Shown in pieces: positions 1-11,583 of a stretch of 64,000 bases of DNA. Where the stretch lies: the NCBI RefSeq assembly GCF_026151205.1, contig NC_087076.1, positions 9,276,902 to 9,340,901 on the forward strand, in the 5' to 3' direction. Every line of letters begins with the position of its first letter. Within the stretch, counting starts at the first letter, position 1. This DNA comes from Bolinopsis microptera. Lineage: Eukaryota; Ctenophora; Tentaculata; Lobata; Bolinopsidae. The notes below the pieces were generated by a model that made no database searches, had not been told where the DNA came from, and saw nothing but the letters and a program-made list of their open reading frames with translations. Both the position numbers and the translations under genes were made by a program.

Positions 1-1365
1 GATGGAGTTTAAGAAGGCCTGGGTGGAGCAAGTGGTTATGTGTTACGTTTCGTTGGTTAAGGAGTTTAGAAGTTTGCAAGTCATTTCTATCTTTTTTGAA
101 ATAACTGCACGATAGAGTCAAATGTGTTACAGCTGTTGGTGGATTCTATCTATTCGTTTTCATATTTCAGACAGAGCTTCTCTAAGTTAGCATTCAACTA
201 TAGTCGTAGTGTATAGTCATTTTTGTCTGATGAATAGGTGTTGGCACAGAGTCAGGGGAAAGTTTCAATAGATGTGAATATAGGGGGATGGTTGGAGATT
301 TGTCTGATAGAGCTCTTGTTGTTTTTTATCTTTTGGTTAACTTTCTGTGATTGGACTCGGTATTTTCGTCCCAGCGAGTGGGACGTTGTTGCTCGCCAGT
401 AAAACAGCTATACTGCAAGTAGATGACACTAATTTTTCTACAACCACAAAATATTAAATTATAATTGTGTCTGTATGGCGCATAATGGACATAATTTGAT
501 ATTCTCGAGCCGTCGTGGCGGTGAGAGTTATTCTGAACCACTGCATGCCCCTACGATTGCTCACCTTGTGAGCTCAAGCATTTGTTTGTTGTTGTGTTGT
601 GTTGAAAGGGAAAAATTACTTGACTTTAATTCATCATCGCGATTTTAATCAGATGAGCTATGAATATAACGATTCACTTTAGTAATGGATCAATCTTATT
701 ATATGATTAGATCTTTATAAAACAAACGATCTTGGCATACAATAGATTATAATGCGGGGTTGGTGGATTTCTATAATAAATTCGACACTTCAATTTACAG
801 AATGCTTGATAGAGTAAGCAAAATTATTATCAGACTTTTCACTGCGCATGAGTAACTGGTGGATAAGCTTCGGTAAAAGCGGATCGGACAAAAAAGTCAA
901 TGCGGCACTGGGTTTGGTATGTCGGTCGTTTCTTATTGTCCATTATCTACGTTTACTGCTTGTGTAGTTATAAAACAATAGTGAGTTTCTAAATATACGC
1001 TTTAAACGATTTAGTATGAATTGAATGAATCTACTGTCAATCAGCACTCTTATAACCAAAAGCATGAGTAACTGTAGTGATGTATGATTTCTAGATACTT
1101 TAATAATTTTGGCGCTCACAGGGTTCCTCAAGACATGATTGCGGCTAAGGTTACTGCTAACTGCGCAGGGACCTTCAAGCTTAAATTTATTCAACTTATG
1201 AGGCAGTCTAACCAACGCGTGGCTTTATTTTTATTGATATTATAGTTTTGATTTTAGTAATAAATTCCAAAATTTAAATTTGTTTTAACAAAAAAAATTT
1301 GTTGTTCCAATTTTCGACAATATTTTAACGGGCGTACTTGTTAAAAGTTATTTGATTTAAATATT

Positions 1366-1410
1366 ACCGTGGACGAGTCCCAAATGGCGCGGTCGGTAGG
1401 TTATAAACCT
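1366..1410 (-). repeat. CpG-rich double-hairpin motif, copy 1
   Basis: This is one of five copies of a roughly 50-bp motif in an otherwise AT-rich region. Written on the + strand it runs ACCG, GACGAGTCC, a GGCGCG-rich centre, then GGTAGGTTATAAACC. The GGTAGGTT-AAACC part forms a hairpin in most copies. Copy 1 is the palindrome partner of copy 4, so the two may be one locus. It lies at the 5' side of the left-arm LINE, while copy 2 lies past its 3' end. Confidence 0.6.
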
Positions 1411-1849
1411 TACAACAAAAAATTGATCAACGAAAGTCAATCTTATAGTTGCAAAACAACAATATTGTCGATGTGCGACGCAATGCAAAATTTAAATATT
1501 TCGACAAAAGCTATATTCAGCAATTCATATTAATTGTGCTTTTTACGGGCGAAAAATAGTGAAAACTTGATAAACTAATAATATTTTTGAGCTTTTTTTT
1601 CTTCTTTCAAAAATCAAGAGTGATACTCGTAAAATAGTTGTTTCAGTTTTAAATACTTACAACACTACTATATAAACACAATAATTTCTAGGTCCCAATG
1701 TCAAAGCGATGAAGAGATATGACGTGCCGTTTGTATCCTAGCCAGGCATCTATTCCTGGGCTACAAGTATTGGACTTCGCCATTTTCACCTCCTCACGCC
1801 TTTTCTCCTCCATTTCATCACATCACTATGGATCTGAATTCTAGTTACA

Positions 1850-4800
1850 ATGTTTTTAAAAATCGTTTTCATTACAATGAGCTGAAAGCTCTCACGGCAG
1901 TGTTGAGAATGTCATGAAACTTAAGAGAAAATTCTGTTAAAATGCGAGGTCTTCTTGGAGTTGCAATCAGATTTTGTTTAGAACACAAGAGTGTTAACAT
2001 GGACGTGGATGGTCTGAACTTGAATCACTTAGGCCAGCAAAACTGCTGTTGAAAAATGCCTCTAAGTGGCTCACTTCGACTGGAGAAGAATATGTATGGT
2101 CTTCTTCAAATGGTCACACCAACGACTAGGGAGCCAATCGATCTGTTAAATTATCTTGGGATATCTGAGCTTATGCTTTATATACATCTCCAAGTTTTGG
2201 CTGCAAGCTAAATCAATGCCTAGGCAAGCATGTACACAGTTGGTTCTTGTGCAATCTAGGTACCACAACGACGACGTGGTGTTTTGACCGTCGAAAGGTA
2301 TTTTTCTATGTAGTTTCATTTGGAGCTGAGAGGACCATCGACATAATTCCAGAAGAAGGCGGATAGCGATGTAACAATAAATGCTATATCACCCCAAAAG
2401 GATGACAGTTTGTATATATGAAACCGGGGTGTCAGGAATTTGTCTTCACAAGGTTGTGCAGAGAGCCTCAGTTTAATGGGCTCGGCTAATTGCTGATACT
2501 TTTCGCGGCCAGATACAAGACAGATACAATAATGTATGTCAAGAGCCAGAGGCCCGCACTACAATTCACTTATGCCGCCCACACCACTCAAACACCACTC
2601 AACCTTTTACCTACCGAAATACTCCAAGATAACCGTAAGAGCAGGAAAACCACTGTTGTTTGGTACCGTCAATGACAAAATTAGTACTGGGACAATTAAG
2701 TTGGATTCCGGGGACGGAAAGTAAATCAATGTGTCTCAAGTGGTGCAAAAATTATGAGAATCACGTAACATTCATAATTTTCATAAAACTCATGCAGCTG
2801 CGGAAGCTGACGATATTGAAAAAATTTATTGAGTGTTGGTACTAATGACATTTACATTCTAAGTATGGGGTACAGATCCTTAGGATGTATCTCACTGAAT
2901 TAATTGACCCAATAAAGCAGTTATTTCCCGCTGCAAGTTTACTTTATCCAATGTTGTTTCCTATTAAATGTTTATATTTCTACAATAGCAAAGAAATGTC
3001 TAGTTTATTAATCTACTTAAAGACTTATGCCTAAATAATAATTGGTGTTCTTAGACTGTTTCCTGTCTTTTTAAAAAAACTCGAGACTTTAGATCATGTA
3101 ATGAACTTCTATACATGATTGGCGTTCATCCTCATATGAGAGGAGTAGGTTTATGTCCATTGGCTTAGTTTGTTTGTAATCGATCACAGTTTTGGACCAG
3201 GGTTGTAAATCAACTCTTCTGGGAATTTAAATACTTTGCTCTTTCTCTCCATATATATTTTGCTTAAGTCGTTGGCCTAATATTAAAACTCAAACAAATC
3301 TACTGATTTATCTTTTCATCCTTTTATGCTCAATTTCGGTACATTGGTCTCTGTCCTATTTTCCAATTTGTTAGACATTGAAATCGGTTAGACTTAGAAT
3401 AGGTCTTTTTGCATGCAAAAGGCTCGTACTCAGTCAAGAATGCACTTATTACATATCAACAGTTTTTACTAACTAAATTTACACATTTAAGCTATCTCAT
3501 ACACCACCCACACATCAACTAACAATTATATTAATATATGTGTCTCTTTATTCTCTATCATGACTTATCTCTTTTCTCCAATCTTCTTCCACGGTTAGGT
3601 CCATGAACACGCTATTACCCCCTAGATTCTAATATTCATTCCATCTATACTCCTTGGCAGCCCACGAGTATCTTTATTACCATTTCTTGCTTGCTCCCAT
3701 CATCAAAACTTTTCTTAGTAATTATCTCTCATCGGTTTATATGAAATCCGTTCTTCTCCCCTGGTGAGACTGAATAGTGTCAAAGTATTCCAGCCGTCTC
3801 AGGCGTCTAGTATCTTTATTCATTCTTTGGGTTTTCTCTCTTACTTTCTCTTTGATAATCTTGTTAATCCTTCGATGCTTAATCCAGGTCCCCAACTCTA
3901 TGTGTTACTCTACCCAAAATGTCATAGGTCTCATCTACTTTCAGTAACCTAAGCTCCTTCTCCATCCCCTCTTGATGGTAATAAGATTTCCGAACTTCAA
4001 TCTTTGCTAAACATAGAGCAGCTGACATAATTGCCCCGAAATGAGATTGGCTACTAATAAAATCTATTTCTAGCAACGAAATCTTTCCATCTTCTCAATT
4101 GAATCTTCACCGAAAAAAATGACAGAACGACGGAATGATTAACTCAAGATCCTAATATACTAAAAAGTTTAGGGGATAATGGAGGTGGTGTTCTTTGGGC
4201 TTGTTCGGTCTGATCTCGACGCCACTACACCCGCCTACAGTTTGCCTGGTGCAGTAAATGCTTGCCGTTAAAATTTCTTTTCCTTAACAAGAGAGATTGT
4301 AATCTGTATTGTTATAGAGTAGGAACTTCTTGGGTTACATATTCTGTTGCTAGTTAGTTATTTCGCAAGCTAGTTTCCAAAATGAATCCCCTAAAATCTC
4401 TGTTATGGTGATTTAATTCCCCATACAGACTGCTCTATCTTAATCACTGTTCAGTAACTATTGAGCAATCCTTCAAAGATTTTTCAGTGATATTTTCTCT
4501 TCTCCTCAGTTGATCAATCACAACCATAAAAGTGGTAATGACATTAGAAATTCTTCTCTGTAATTATGCTACCACAATCGATAACTTGAATGTTGTGATA
4601 CTATTGTGTGCAAATGATCTTTTCTGTTCACTTTTTCAATTAAAAAGCTCCTTTTCCCGTAGGAAAACTCTAAACGATGAATATCTATAATTTTAAGAAA
4701 GCAAACTGGACATGATTAATCGTGGAATTATGCTCGATTAATTGGCAAGTCTAGAATGCCTAGATCTGATTGTCTTGGAAGTTAGTTTAAAGACTGCATT

Positions 4801-6780
4801 ATGATTTCGTTGATATTTATATTCCTAAAGTATTATTATCAGGTTCCTACCGCGTGGTTCGATAGTGTACTTTTTTCTTCTGCCGTAAAAAGATAGACTC
4901 AGAGCTAAATTTAAGACTTCTGGTTTATATTCTGATGAGTAATGTTTGTTACTAGCCGTAAAGATTTAAGGGCTTCATCAGCAAAATAAGAGATAATCTT
5001 TTTAATAGTGATGATCCGGCTTTATAACTAAGAAGTTTGTCACATGTTTAAGTATCATCATAACTCTCGCGTGTATTCCTATGTGTTAGTTTTTGGCAGT
5101 TCGGTTCAATCCAAAGTCAAGCTGATTTTTCAATTCTTTTTTTATAACCAGTTTCGGATCTTCAACTTTATGACATGACATCTCCTATGTCAATGATGTT
5201 GATTTTGATTTGACTTCGATCAGCGGGATGTTCGTAAGCTTCTTACCTAAATATAATTTAAACTAAAGCCAGGACAGATGGCATATCGGTAAAATTCTAT
5301 AAAAAATTGTTACGTAGGTTTAGCTTACACGTATAACATGGATTTTCGTGGATCCTACAACAGCGGACTACATTTCCCACAAGAATGGAATCTTGCAAAT
5401 GTATGTCCCACATTTATGTAAGAACAGTAAGAAAAGTGAGGTTGTAAAACTTAGACCATTTCCCTTATTGTTTAGTCATGAAAGTTTTAGTTTTTGAGCG
5501 CATTGTTAAACTGTATAACTGCTTTCTTTGACAAGTACCGTCTGATCCAGGCAGCATGGTTTTCTAGAGCACAAGTCATGACACAACCATATGGTTGATT
5601 TTTGTGATAGCGGGCATTGTCTCTTATCGGAAAACATTATAAATCATGTAGTGTTATTTGATTTTGACTGAAAGGATTTGATTCTGTAAAATCATGATAT
5701 CTTCTTCATAAGCTAAAGACCTTATATAACATTGGATGGTACACTTAAAATTTCTTACAATTACCGTTCAAGGCCGTTACCAAAGTAGTGGTTAATTGGT
5801 AATAATGCAGATGTTCATCTACCTCTTCAGTTAATTCTGGTGTATCCCCAGGGGCTCTTCCTTGGTCCCTTACTTTTGTATTGTTTATCAATGATATTCT
5901 CTTGGCTTTCGGATTAATATCCTGATATTGTTTTGTAGGCCTGATGATACAAAATTCTGGCGTAAATACAGTCATCTTTGGATAATACTATTTAAAAGGA
6001 TATAGGTCTATCTCTGAGCTGGGGCACTTAGTAAACAATAAATGCGATTCCATACAGCATATGTAAAGTGCTTATTGTTTCAGGAAAACCATCTTTTATT
6101 CTCTCCATTCGCATATAATCTTTGATGCTATCCTGCTTGGGTATGTAGATTAGAAAAAGATTTGGGGTCGAGGTTACTCCTAGCTCAGTAGGAACATAGT
6201 CAGTGCGACAGAATTTATTACTAAGGCTGCAACAACCTTGGTCTATTGGCAGTAGAGAAGTCAATATTGTCATGTTCAGAACGTCGCCGGTCGCTTTACT
6301 TCTGGTTCGTAGCAATTCGAAAATTGTTCAACTAATTGGCGCCCTTGTAATACATCACTTTGTGATAAATTAGAAAGTCTCCAACAAGAGAGCTAATTAA
6401 AGGATTCTGTCTGAAGAGGGCCGCAGTTATCCACTGAGCAATATGTCAAAAAAAGTGCAAGCTTGTCGAACAATTCTCCCCGTTTGTCTCAATAGTTTTG
6501 ACTTGAATTGAGCTTTTTTTTTCTTCACAATGTTCTGAACAATGTATTTTCTGTATGCTGACTGCACTATCTCCATTTTATCAGTGCACTTCACGACTAA
6601 TGCGTTGCCACATCGACCGTCTGTCTATTGGGTCATCATTGTTACCTAAGTTAAGTCAGATTTCACCAACTATGTTACCTCAAATAGCCCACTCGGCAAA
6701 ATCATTTTTCTACAGGAATCATATACTGTGGAATGGACTCCTTTAAGGTAAGACAGCTTGTGTCTAAGTGTTTTCAAAGC
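1850..6780 (+). mobile_element. Broken endonuclease/RT LINE in left palindrome arm
   Basis: This is a non-LTR retrotransposon remnant with no long open frame. Near 4020-4050 is a corrupted form of the apurinic-endonuclease stretch that the other arm reads as PDIIALKET. At 5390-5430 is the RT start (WNLANVCPTF). At 5839-5896 is a damaged GVPQGS..LGP..F..FINDI motif, and at 5941 DDTKF from the YADDT active site. At 6555-6746 is the C-terminal tail with SFFYRNHILWNGL, typical of jockey/CR1/L2-type elements. The upstream part (1850-2730) matches a larger minus-strand frame in the other arm but resembles no domain I know. Frame breaks are frequent and differ from those in the mirror copy. The exact clade cannot be set by eye. 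Confidence 0.7.
5340..6320 (+). pseudogene. LINE reverse transcriptase domain, frameshifted (left arm)
   Basis: The RT palm motifs are spread over several frames: the WNLANVCP entry block, a FERIV block near 5493, the GVPQG-type block at 5839-5896, and DDT at 5941. The YAD half of the active site is corrupted here (TTTTGTAGGCCTGATGAT) but readable in the mirror copy at 12106-12122. As written it cannot encode an active enzyme. Whether the breaks are mutations or read errors is open. Confidence 0.7.
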
Positions 6781-7252
6781 TGAGGGCATAAGAATCTATG
6801 AAATGTTTATTGGATAGTGAAACAACAGCTAGCCAGTATCCTTTGCTCCCCACATATATTATTTTTTTTTACTTAATGTTTTTATTTACCTTCCTATACT
6901 TTCAACATCATATCACACTTCACGCACACTCACACAATTAATGACCATATCAGACTGTTTCTAATGTATCTTTGGAATTTGAGTATTGAATACCATTCTT
7001 GGATATTACTCACAGTTTTCACCATGGGATTTGTTTGTTATTAAAATTGTTTTTATAAATTTTTTGGATTAGATTAATTGATGTAATGGTGTCCAAGTTA
7101 CTGCGACATAGTTCACTATGTGTTTACTTGTTTGGAGTGCCCATATATTTTACAGATTTGGGCACATATTTTGAACGGTTCTATTTTATATTCATCTTTG
7201 CTGTACTCTGTAAAAATTTGAAATTGTATGTATATAAAAAAAAAATATTACA

Positions 7253-7300
7253 GGACCGTCGAACGAGTCCACTCGGGGCGTCCTGATAGGTCTATAAACC
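7253..7300 (-). repeat. CpG-rich double-hairpin motif, copy 2
   Basis: Same motif and orientation as copy 1: GACCG, AACGAGTCC, GGGGCGTCCTGATAGG, then TCTATAAACC, with a GATAGGT/ACCTTATC-type stem. It lies about 470 bp after the LINE C-terminal frame, so copies 1 and 2 are short direct repeats bracketing the element. It is the palindrome partner of copy 3. Confidence 0.6.
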
Positions 7301-8830
7301 TTATCAATTACAAAGTATTCATGTAATTTATAAAAATGATAAATGCATGTATTGACTTTAAATTACAATCATGCAAAATATTGTCACTCCTATTCATGAA
7401 GTTTGAACAAGTAATTTACAAACATGAGCAATTCGAGGAGTGTTCTTGCATTCTCAGGGAAATATAAAAACCTGCGCTTTTTCATAAATAAGAATATAAT
7501 GTTTTTACTCAACTCAAAATTTAACGCGGAAGATGCATGCGACTGACGACGACAGACGTTCTCCAACTTTATTGGCAGTGTTATTAAAGATCAAGCGCGA
7601 GCACAGAAATGTGGTCTTCCTGATTTGGATAATTGGTACAAAAGTTTGCCTCTAGTGGTATATGCAAATTCCACGTGTTGTAGCAAAATAACGTCGAGGT
7701 GTACCGAGGATACAAGGATACAAAGGATACAAAAAAGTGATATATTATTTTATTGAATTCACAATAGTTATAATTCTGTATAATTTAAGTTTACCGCTTC
7801 TAATCATTTACAAATGTGTAGGGAATAAAATAGAATATGTTCTATTATATGCTATTTTCTTTAAGAATCAATATTTGTATGGTTCATGCATGACATCGTG
7901 TAATGTGGGCCTCCTGTGCATTGCAGAGTGTAAAAAAAAGGACGAAAAACTTGTAATTTATTGCTTTCTAAAAGCTTATAGCTCCTAAATATCGAATATT
8001 TTGACAGGACATATTGTGAGTGCAATAATTTTATGATTGAAATGTAAATTGAATTTTACCATTTCAATTCGTAACTTGAATCTTTTAATTCTGCATGGAC
8101 ATTTGATTCTGGAGATTTATCCAGAAATTCTTTAGCGACAATATGATCACTATAGTGAACGTGAACCAGTGCCTAACGGGCCGGGTCCGGGATATTCAAT
8201 ATCGCAGTTAAACTGCAGTATAATTAACTTCCAATTTTATTTGAAAACACGCTTTTACATTTTACGTTGTTAACCAGTGCGAAATGTTGACTCGCATCAT
8301 TCCAACAGGACCACTATTTAAATTATGAGTGAACTCAATATCTAATAGTATACTTGATAGGAATATTGATCTTGAGTTCCCTGCCAAATTAACTATTATC
8401 TAGAAATTCATTATGAGGGGAGTGATAGGGAGAGTGATAGAGAAACAACAACACACACTAGTATTTGGTTCACAAATGATCAATTTAATCACTTACCACC
8501 CGATCGATTTAAAAAACCTTCATAAATTTGGCTTGTCAGAGTTTTCTCGCGGCACTATACAGAATTTAAAACCTAGGACCCGTAACTCTTACGTTTCTTG
8601 TTTAATTAATTTCCCACACTTGGCACAGAAGAGAGACAGACACACATTCCTGGTGATTATTAGTATGATGTTGCTCTATAATGCATTCCTAAACAACACA
8701 GTGGTGCGAATTGTTGATTGGTTGGAGTGTTAAAAAATGTATTCTCATTTTCTTTTATGATGACATTCCTATACTCTATCGAACCTCTTGGTATAGAGAA
8801 AAGAATTTTTCTTTGTCTTATTTATTTGTG

Positions 8831-9099
8831 ACTAAATGCCTTTTTTATTCGTATTGCTGTGTAAATTAAATTAGATTCTAATTAGAATGACATGTTACCA
8901 ATTCAGAAGTGTTTCATAAAACGTTTTGTCAGGAAACTGATGCTTCTTTAACCTCCTGCATCTCCTTAGAGCGTTACTCTATTCAGTAATAGTGTTTGTG
9001 TGTACACTTAAATTTGATGACACATTTTCACCCCTGTTGGTTTGTTTCTTCTGTACATATCCTGAAGCAAAGAAAAGAACTGAAGCAAAAGCATTTGTT
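8831..9099. other. Spacer at the axis of the giant inverted repeat
   Basis: Arm similarity fades here. The two halves show only weak mirror resemblance, for example AAATGC followed by T-rich sequence on both sides. No gene is visible. A short low-similarity centre is compatible with a natural loop, or with poor base calls at a read's turning point. Confidence 0.5.
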
Positions 9100-10630
9100 C
9101 AATAAATCAGTCAAAGAATAATATCTTTTTCTCTATTCCAAGAGGTTCGATAGTGTATATATTGTAATCATAATAGAAAAATGAGAATCACATTTTTTAA
9201 CTCTCCAACCAATCAACAATTCGCAACTTTTGGTTTAGGTATGCAATTACTATGCTACCTAAATAATAATAATCCCAGGATGTGTGTATGTCTCTCTGTT
9301 TGCTTCCTCATTTGGCTTGTGTCGGAGGAAATTAATTAATCACAGAAAAACAAGGTAAGAGTTACGGGGCTGGTTTTATCTGCTATAGTGCCGAGAAAAA
9401 CTTGACGAGCAAAATATGCGGTTTTTTTAAATCGATGGTGTGTAGTGGTTTAATTGATCATTTTGTGAAACAAATAACTAATGTGTGTCGTACTGTGTGT
9501 ACTCTATCACTATCCCTCTATCTCTCCCTCATATTGATTTGCTATATAATTAGTTATTCTGGCAGGAACTCTAAGTGTCAAAGATATGCATATCAAGTAT
9601 TACTCTTAGTTATGGGAGTGCAATCAAGAATTAATTTGTGGTCTGATTGGAATGAGGAGTTAGACATGCACTGTTTAACTTCGAACAAATGTAAAGGTGT
9701 TTTCAAATAAAATTGGCATGTTTATACTGCATTTTAACTGCGTATAGTGAAGTCCACGGGACCCGGCCAGTAGGCACGGGATAACGTCACGAGTAGTGAT
9801 ATATTGTTCTATGATTTCTGGATTAAATCTCTACAGAATCAAAGGTCATGCAGAATTAAAAAAGATCAAGGTTACCGAATTGAAGTGGTAATATTCAGTT
9901 AAATTACAAATCATAAAATTTTGCAATCACAATAGTTGTCCTGACAAAATTATTTGATTATTTTAGGAGCTATATGCATTTTAAGCAAGAAATTAATTGT
10001 TTTTTCGTCCTTTTTACACTCTTGCAATTGCACAGGAGGCCCACTACAGATGCATTGATGAACCATACAATTTGATTTACTTAAAGAAAAATAGCATTAT
10101 ATTATAATCATTTCTAATTTTATCCTACACATTTGTAATGTATTTCGAAGCGTAGTAACTTAACATTCTATCAGAATATAACTATTGTGAATTAATAAAT
10201 TATTATACACTTTTTGTATCCTTGTATCTTGTATCACTTGTACACTCGACGTTATTTGTACACGGTGAATTTGCCTTATTCTCACTTAGAGGCAACTTTT
10301 GGTACAATTTATCAAAAACAGAGACAAAATTTCTGTGATCGCGCTTGTATCTTATAACACTGAATTTATGTTGGAGGACGTCTGACGTCGTCACTTCGCA
10401 TGCATCGTCGCGGTTAAATTTTGATTTGAGTGTAAAAACATTAATTTATGGATGTTATGAAAAGCGCGTTTTATTTCCTGAGGAATGCATTACACTCCTT
10501 CAAATTGCAATGTTTTAATATTGGTTTTCAACTTCATGCATTGTGACAAATATTTTGCATTGGATTTGTATTAAAGTCACTATCATGCATTTATCATTTT
10601 TATAAATTACTTGGAATACTTTTGGGAATT

Positions 10631-10684
10631 GTAGGTTTATTCTAACTATCAGGACGCTGCGCCGAGTTGGACTCGTCGCGGTCT
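10631..10684 (+). repeat. CpG-rich double-hairpin motif, copy 3
   Basis: Reads GTAGGTTTATTCTAACTATC, then AGGACGCTGCGCCGAGTTGG, then ACTCGTCGCGGTC. It is the mirror partner of copy 2 and the most eroded in its first hairpin. It is followed by a T-run and ATTTTACAGGG, which faintly resembles the sequence following copies 4 and 5. Confidence 0.55.
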
Positions 10685-11149
10685 GTTAATATTTTTTTTT
10701 TTTTATTAATCCTATTCAAAATTTTACAGGGAGTACAGCAAAAGATGTAATATAAATAGAATCGTTCAAAAATATTGCCCCCATCTGTTAAAATATGATG
10801 GGCAAACAAAACAGGTAAACAATAGTGAACTTATGTCCGCAGTAACTTGGACCCATTACATCGAATTAATTAAATCCAAAAAATTTGTACAAAAACCTAA
10901 TAATAACAAAAAATCCATGGTGAATAACTGTGGATTTATAGTCAAAATTGGTATTTCAATACGTCAATTCCAGATACATTAGATACAGGTTGATTATGGT
11001 ATTAATGTGTGAGGTTGTGAGGGTGAAGTGTGTTTGATGTTGATAGTATAGGAAGGTAGATAAAAAACTTAATAAAACAACTAATAATATATGGGGAGCA
11101 AGGACTAGGCTAGGGTGTGTTTCACTATCCATAAACATTCCATACGATG

Positions 11150-11540
11150 CTTAGTGACTCAAGCTTTGAAAACACTGTAGAAACTAATTGTCTTACTGTA
11201 AAGGGAGTCATTCCACAGTATATGAGTTCAGTAGAAAGATGATTTGCATTGGCTATTTGAGGTACCTAGGTGTGAGATTTGATTTAACTAGGTAAAAATG
11301 ATGACCAATAGACAGATGTCGAGGTGGCAAGTTAGTCGAGAAGTGCCTGATATAATGCTGAGATAGTGAGCAGCATACGGAATTAAATTGTTCCGACTTT
11401 GTGGAAAACATAAGTATTCAAGTCAAACTTTTGAGCACACCAAAACACCAACCACACACACACAACACAACACAACACCCTACACCACAAACCCACACAC
11501 AAACTCACCACCCCCCCCCCCCCCCACCACAAACAACCAC

Positions 11541-11583
<43 letters not shown>

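Larger units (their letters stand above)
1..8830. repeat. Left arm of a giant imperfect inverted repeat (~17.9 kb overall)
   Basis: This arm is the reverse complement of about 9100-18000, with paired positions summing to roughly 17,930-18,050. Clear anchors are the 310-395 segment against 17645-17740, 1366-1410 against 16627-16677, the 5839-5896 RT motif against 12185-12222, and 8768-8825 against 9106-9165. By eye the arms agree at roughly 80 percent, with many one- to three-base indels as well as substitutions. Similarity is still visible at base 1, so the arm probably continues off the left edge. It could be an old inverted duplication or a fold-back long-read artefact, and I favour the artefact. 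Confidence 0.85.
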